Below, one piece after another: positions 54,111 through 55,190 of a DNA stretch of 55,190 bases. A program made the position numbers and the translations under genes. The stretch lies in the NCBI GenBank assembly GCA_900298995.1, contig OMIC01000027.1, positions 1 to 55,190 on the forward strand. The letters run 5' to 3'. How positions within the stretch are numbered: position 1 is the stretch's first letter; every line of letters starts with the position of its first letter. The notes under the pieces are model-generated. The model saw only the letters and a list, made by a program, of their open reading frames with translations. It was not told the DNA's origin and ran no database searches. This DNA is from Hyphomicrobiaceae bacterium. GTDB lineage: Bacteria; Pseudomonadota; Alphaproteobacteria; Rhizobiales; Aestuariivirgaceae.

Positions 54111-54743
54111 ATGACGCTCACTCCCTCGCATCACGATGTGCTGGTCATCGTCGACATGCAGAATGATTTCTGCAAGGGCGGCGCGCTGCCCACGGCGGAT
54201 GGTCATGAGATCGTGCCAGTGATCAATGCCGTGGCCGGGAAGTTCACAAATGTCATCCTGACCCAGGACTGGCACCCGCGCGGCCATGCCTCTTTCGCCT
54301 CCGCACATTCGGGAAAGAACCCTCTCGACACGGTTGACATGCCCTATGGCACGCAGACGCTCTGGCCCGATCACGTGGTTCAGGGCACATGGGGCGCGGA
54401 GTTCCACCCCGACCTCGACGTCCCGCATGCCCAGCTTGTCATCCGCAAGGGCTACAACAAGGATGTCGACAGCTATTCCGCCTTCTGCATGGTCGATGGC
54501 ATCACCCGGACGGGGCTCGCGGGATATCTCCGTGAGCGCGGGATCGAGCGCGTGTTCGTGTGCGGCTGTGCCATTGACTATTGCGTGGGCGGCCTTGCCC
54601 TGGATGCGCGCAAGGCGGGCTTCGAGACCTTCATCATCTCGGATGCCTCAGCATCGATCTTTCCCGATGGCTCTGCCCTCAAGGCCTGGGCTGACACGCA
54701 GGCCGCCGGTTGCAGGAAGATCAGCAGCGCCGACATCGTGTGA
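54111..54743 (+). CDS. pncA: Nicotinamidase, PncA type
   Basis: This 210-residue isochorismatase-superfamily hydrolase has catalytic triad Asp15 (VDMQNDF), Lys113 (IRKGYN) and Cys158 (IDYCVGG). The metal site is Asp53, His55 and His59 (QDWHPRGH), which is specific to nicotinamidases. It converts nicotinamide to nicotinate for NAD salvage. It follows frcA by 32 bases and is probably in the same transcript. Its link to sugar use is unclear, but NAD supply for the AroE-like dehydrogenase is one idea. Confidence 0.92.
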   Translation: MTLTPSHHDVLVIVDMQNDFCKGGALPTADGHEIVPVINAVAGKFTNVILTQDWHPRGHASFASAHSGKNPLDTVDMPYGTQTLWPDHVVQGTWGAEFHPDLDVPHAQLVIRKGYNKDVDSYSAFCMVDGITRTGLAGYLRERGIERVFVCGCAIDYCVGGLALDARKAGFETFIISDASASIFPDGSALKAWADTQAAGCRKISSADIV

Positions 54744-54775
54744 GCGGCACGAGGGTTGCGGGCGGCGCGGAACCT

Positions 54776-54810
54776 GGTGGGGCTCGATATCTTGTGGTCG
54801 AGGACCCACC
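54776..54810 (+). terminator. Bipartite hairpin after pncA
   Basis: GGTGGG (54776-54781) pairs with CCCACC (54805-54810), and CTCGA with TCGAG inside it. It is 32 bases after the pncA stop. There is no T-run, so it may be a weak terminator or mRNA-stabilising structure. Confidence 0.4.
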
Positions 54811-54835
54811 GGAATGGTCCGTCCCATGCAGAAAA

Positions 54836-54872
54836 TGGTGCCCAGGGCCGGAATCGAACCAGCGACACGCAG
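54836..54872 (-). other. tRNA 3'-end fragment, candidate attachment site
   Basis: On the minus strand this reads as a T-arm (GCTGG TTCGATT CCGGC), the 3' acceptor strand CCTGGGC, then ACCA. It closely resembles the end of alphaproteobacterial tRNA-Phe as I remember it, with a compensated base pair in the T-stem. No matching 5' acceptor (GCCCAGG), D-arm or anticodon arm is found at higher coordinates, so it is not a whole tRNA. Such fragments are left when an integrative element inserts into a tRNA 3' end. The intact copy would be expected to the right, beyond the window. Confidence 0.65.
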
Positions 54873-55061
54873 GTGGCCAGAGAAACCGTGACGGCATCCG
54901 TACGACTGCACTGGAGCGTTCCCCCGACTCGACGGAGTGTCACCAGACTGCCTCGGACACCGTCATGATGCCCTGTTCTGGAAGGACTTTCGACGCCCAA
55001 GAAGCAGCGCAGAAAGGCTGCATGCTGCAGAGAACCAGCCCATGGAGCCCAGATGGTCGAG

Positions 55062-55190
55062 TGTTAACCTGTAGATATGTACGATCTTGCGAGACATCCC
55101 GTTTCATAGCCCTATTGGGCCGGGAGGACGTCTTCAATGACCCAGAAAGATCGCGAGATCCAGCGCAGGTTGAGGATCTTAAGGCATGCC
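55062..55190 (+). mobile_element. Left end of an IS481-like insertion sequence, cut by the window edge
   Basis: The stretch contains a possible terminal TGTTAACCTGTAGATA (55062 onward) and the first 18 codons of a transposase. The exact terminal inverted repeat cannot be confirmed without the other end. The rest of the 393-base gap before it (54744-55136) holds only the hairpin and the tRNA fragment. Confidence 0.45.
55137..55190 (+). CDS. IS481-like transposase, N-terminal fragment
   Basis: From the ATG at 55137 the frame reads MTQKDREIQRRLRILRHA and continues off the window. I recognise this as the usual N-terminus of a group of IS481-family helix-turn-helix/DDE transposases. CGGGAGGA lies about 8 bases upstream. 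Only 18 codons are visible, so the family call rests on a short match. Confidence 0.6.
   Translation, partial: MTQKDREIQRRLRILRHA

Noticed and set aside
54648-54911. Small minus-strand protein reading through the tRNA fragment
   Set aside because: Its sequence (AGSIPALGT) is the well-known false translation of a tRNA 3' end.
54836-54920. Complete tRNA gene on the minus strand
   Set aside because: The T-arm and 3' acceptor are present, but no pairing 5' acceptor strand, D-arm or anticodon stem could be found.
1-55190. CRISPR array or rRNA operon
   Set aside because: No regularly spaced direct repeats and no rRNA-like sequence were seen on reading through the window.

Overview
The window is GC-rich, tightly packed chromosomal DNA from an alphaproteobacterium, most likely in or near the Hyphomicrobiales. 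The evidence is the gene order pepA // lptD-surA-pdxA-rsmA // gmk-yicC-mltG-fabF-acpP-fabG-fabD, the infA-maf-yacG block, a short-type argC, FrcBCA-type sugar transporters and a phnW-phnA-phnY phosphonate pathway. The genus cannot be read from the sequence. About 57 protein genes are supported. I see no rRNA, no complete tRNA and no CRISPR array.

Layout. 1-3316: a DUF2207 membrane protein (cut by the left edge), LemA and a nitrilase-family amidase. 3331-8148: a LysR regulator divergent from phnW-phnA-phnY, which turns 2-aminoethylphosphonate into acetate and phosphate. 8152-13685: a class III PLP enzyme, an acetylpolyamine-amidohydrolase-like deacetylase, a GNAT, a beta-hydroxyacid dehydrogenase, an SDR and a threonine-dehydratase-like enzyme. 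13789-20707: fatty-acid synthesis, mltG, yicC and gmk. 20712-25819: rsmA, a pdxA interrupted by an in-frame TAG, surA and lptD. 25992-28493: pepA and a LacI regulator. 28733-34587: yacG, maf, infA, an AEC carrier, leuD, argC, a small metallopeptidase and leuC. 34666-40531: a minus-strand catabolic operon (PhyH-like oxygenase, SelA-like PLP enzyme, sugar ABC transporter whose ATPase has an in-frame TAG, SDR). 40674-47678: a small secreted protein, a lipoprotein lipase, a transglutaminase-like peptidase, a LysR regulator divergent from an SbtA-like permease/DUF6671/cysD operon, and a copper pair (DUF2946, PCu(A)C). 47988-54743: an apparent carbohydrate operon (class I aldolase-like, PfkB kinase, AroE-like dehydrogenase, FrcBCA-type transporter, nicotinamidase). 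54836-55190: a tRNA 3'-end fragment followed by the start of an IS481-like transposase, probably the edge of an island.

Most interesting: (1) the 47988-54743 operon, whose AroE homologue keeps the catalytic Lys and Asp but lacks the shikimate-binding serines, and which is preceded by a leader able to form two mutually exclusive hairpins; (2) the SbtA-like / DUF6671 / CysD operon, which has no cysN; (3) two otherwise intact genes (pdxA and a sugar ABC ATPase) each broken by one in-frame TAG; (4) the phosphonate pathway with paired dyads in its divergent promoter and an adjacent class III PLP enzyme that could widen its substrate range.
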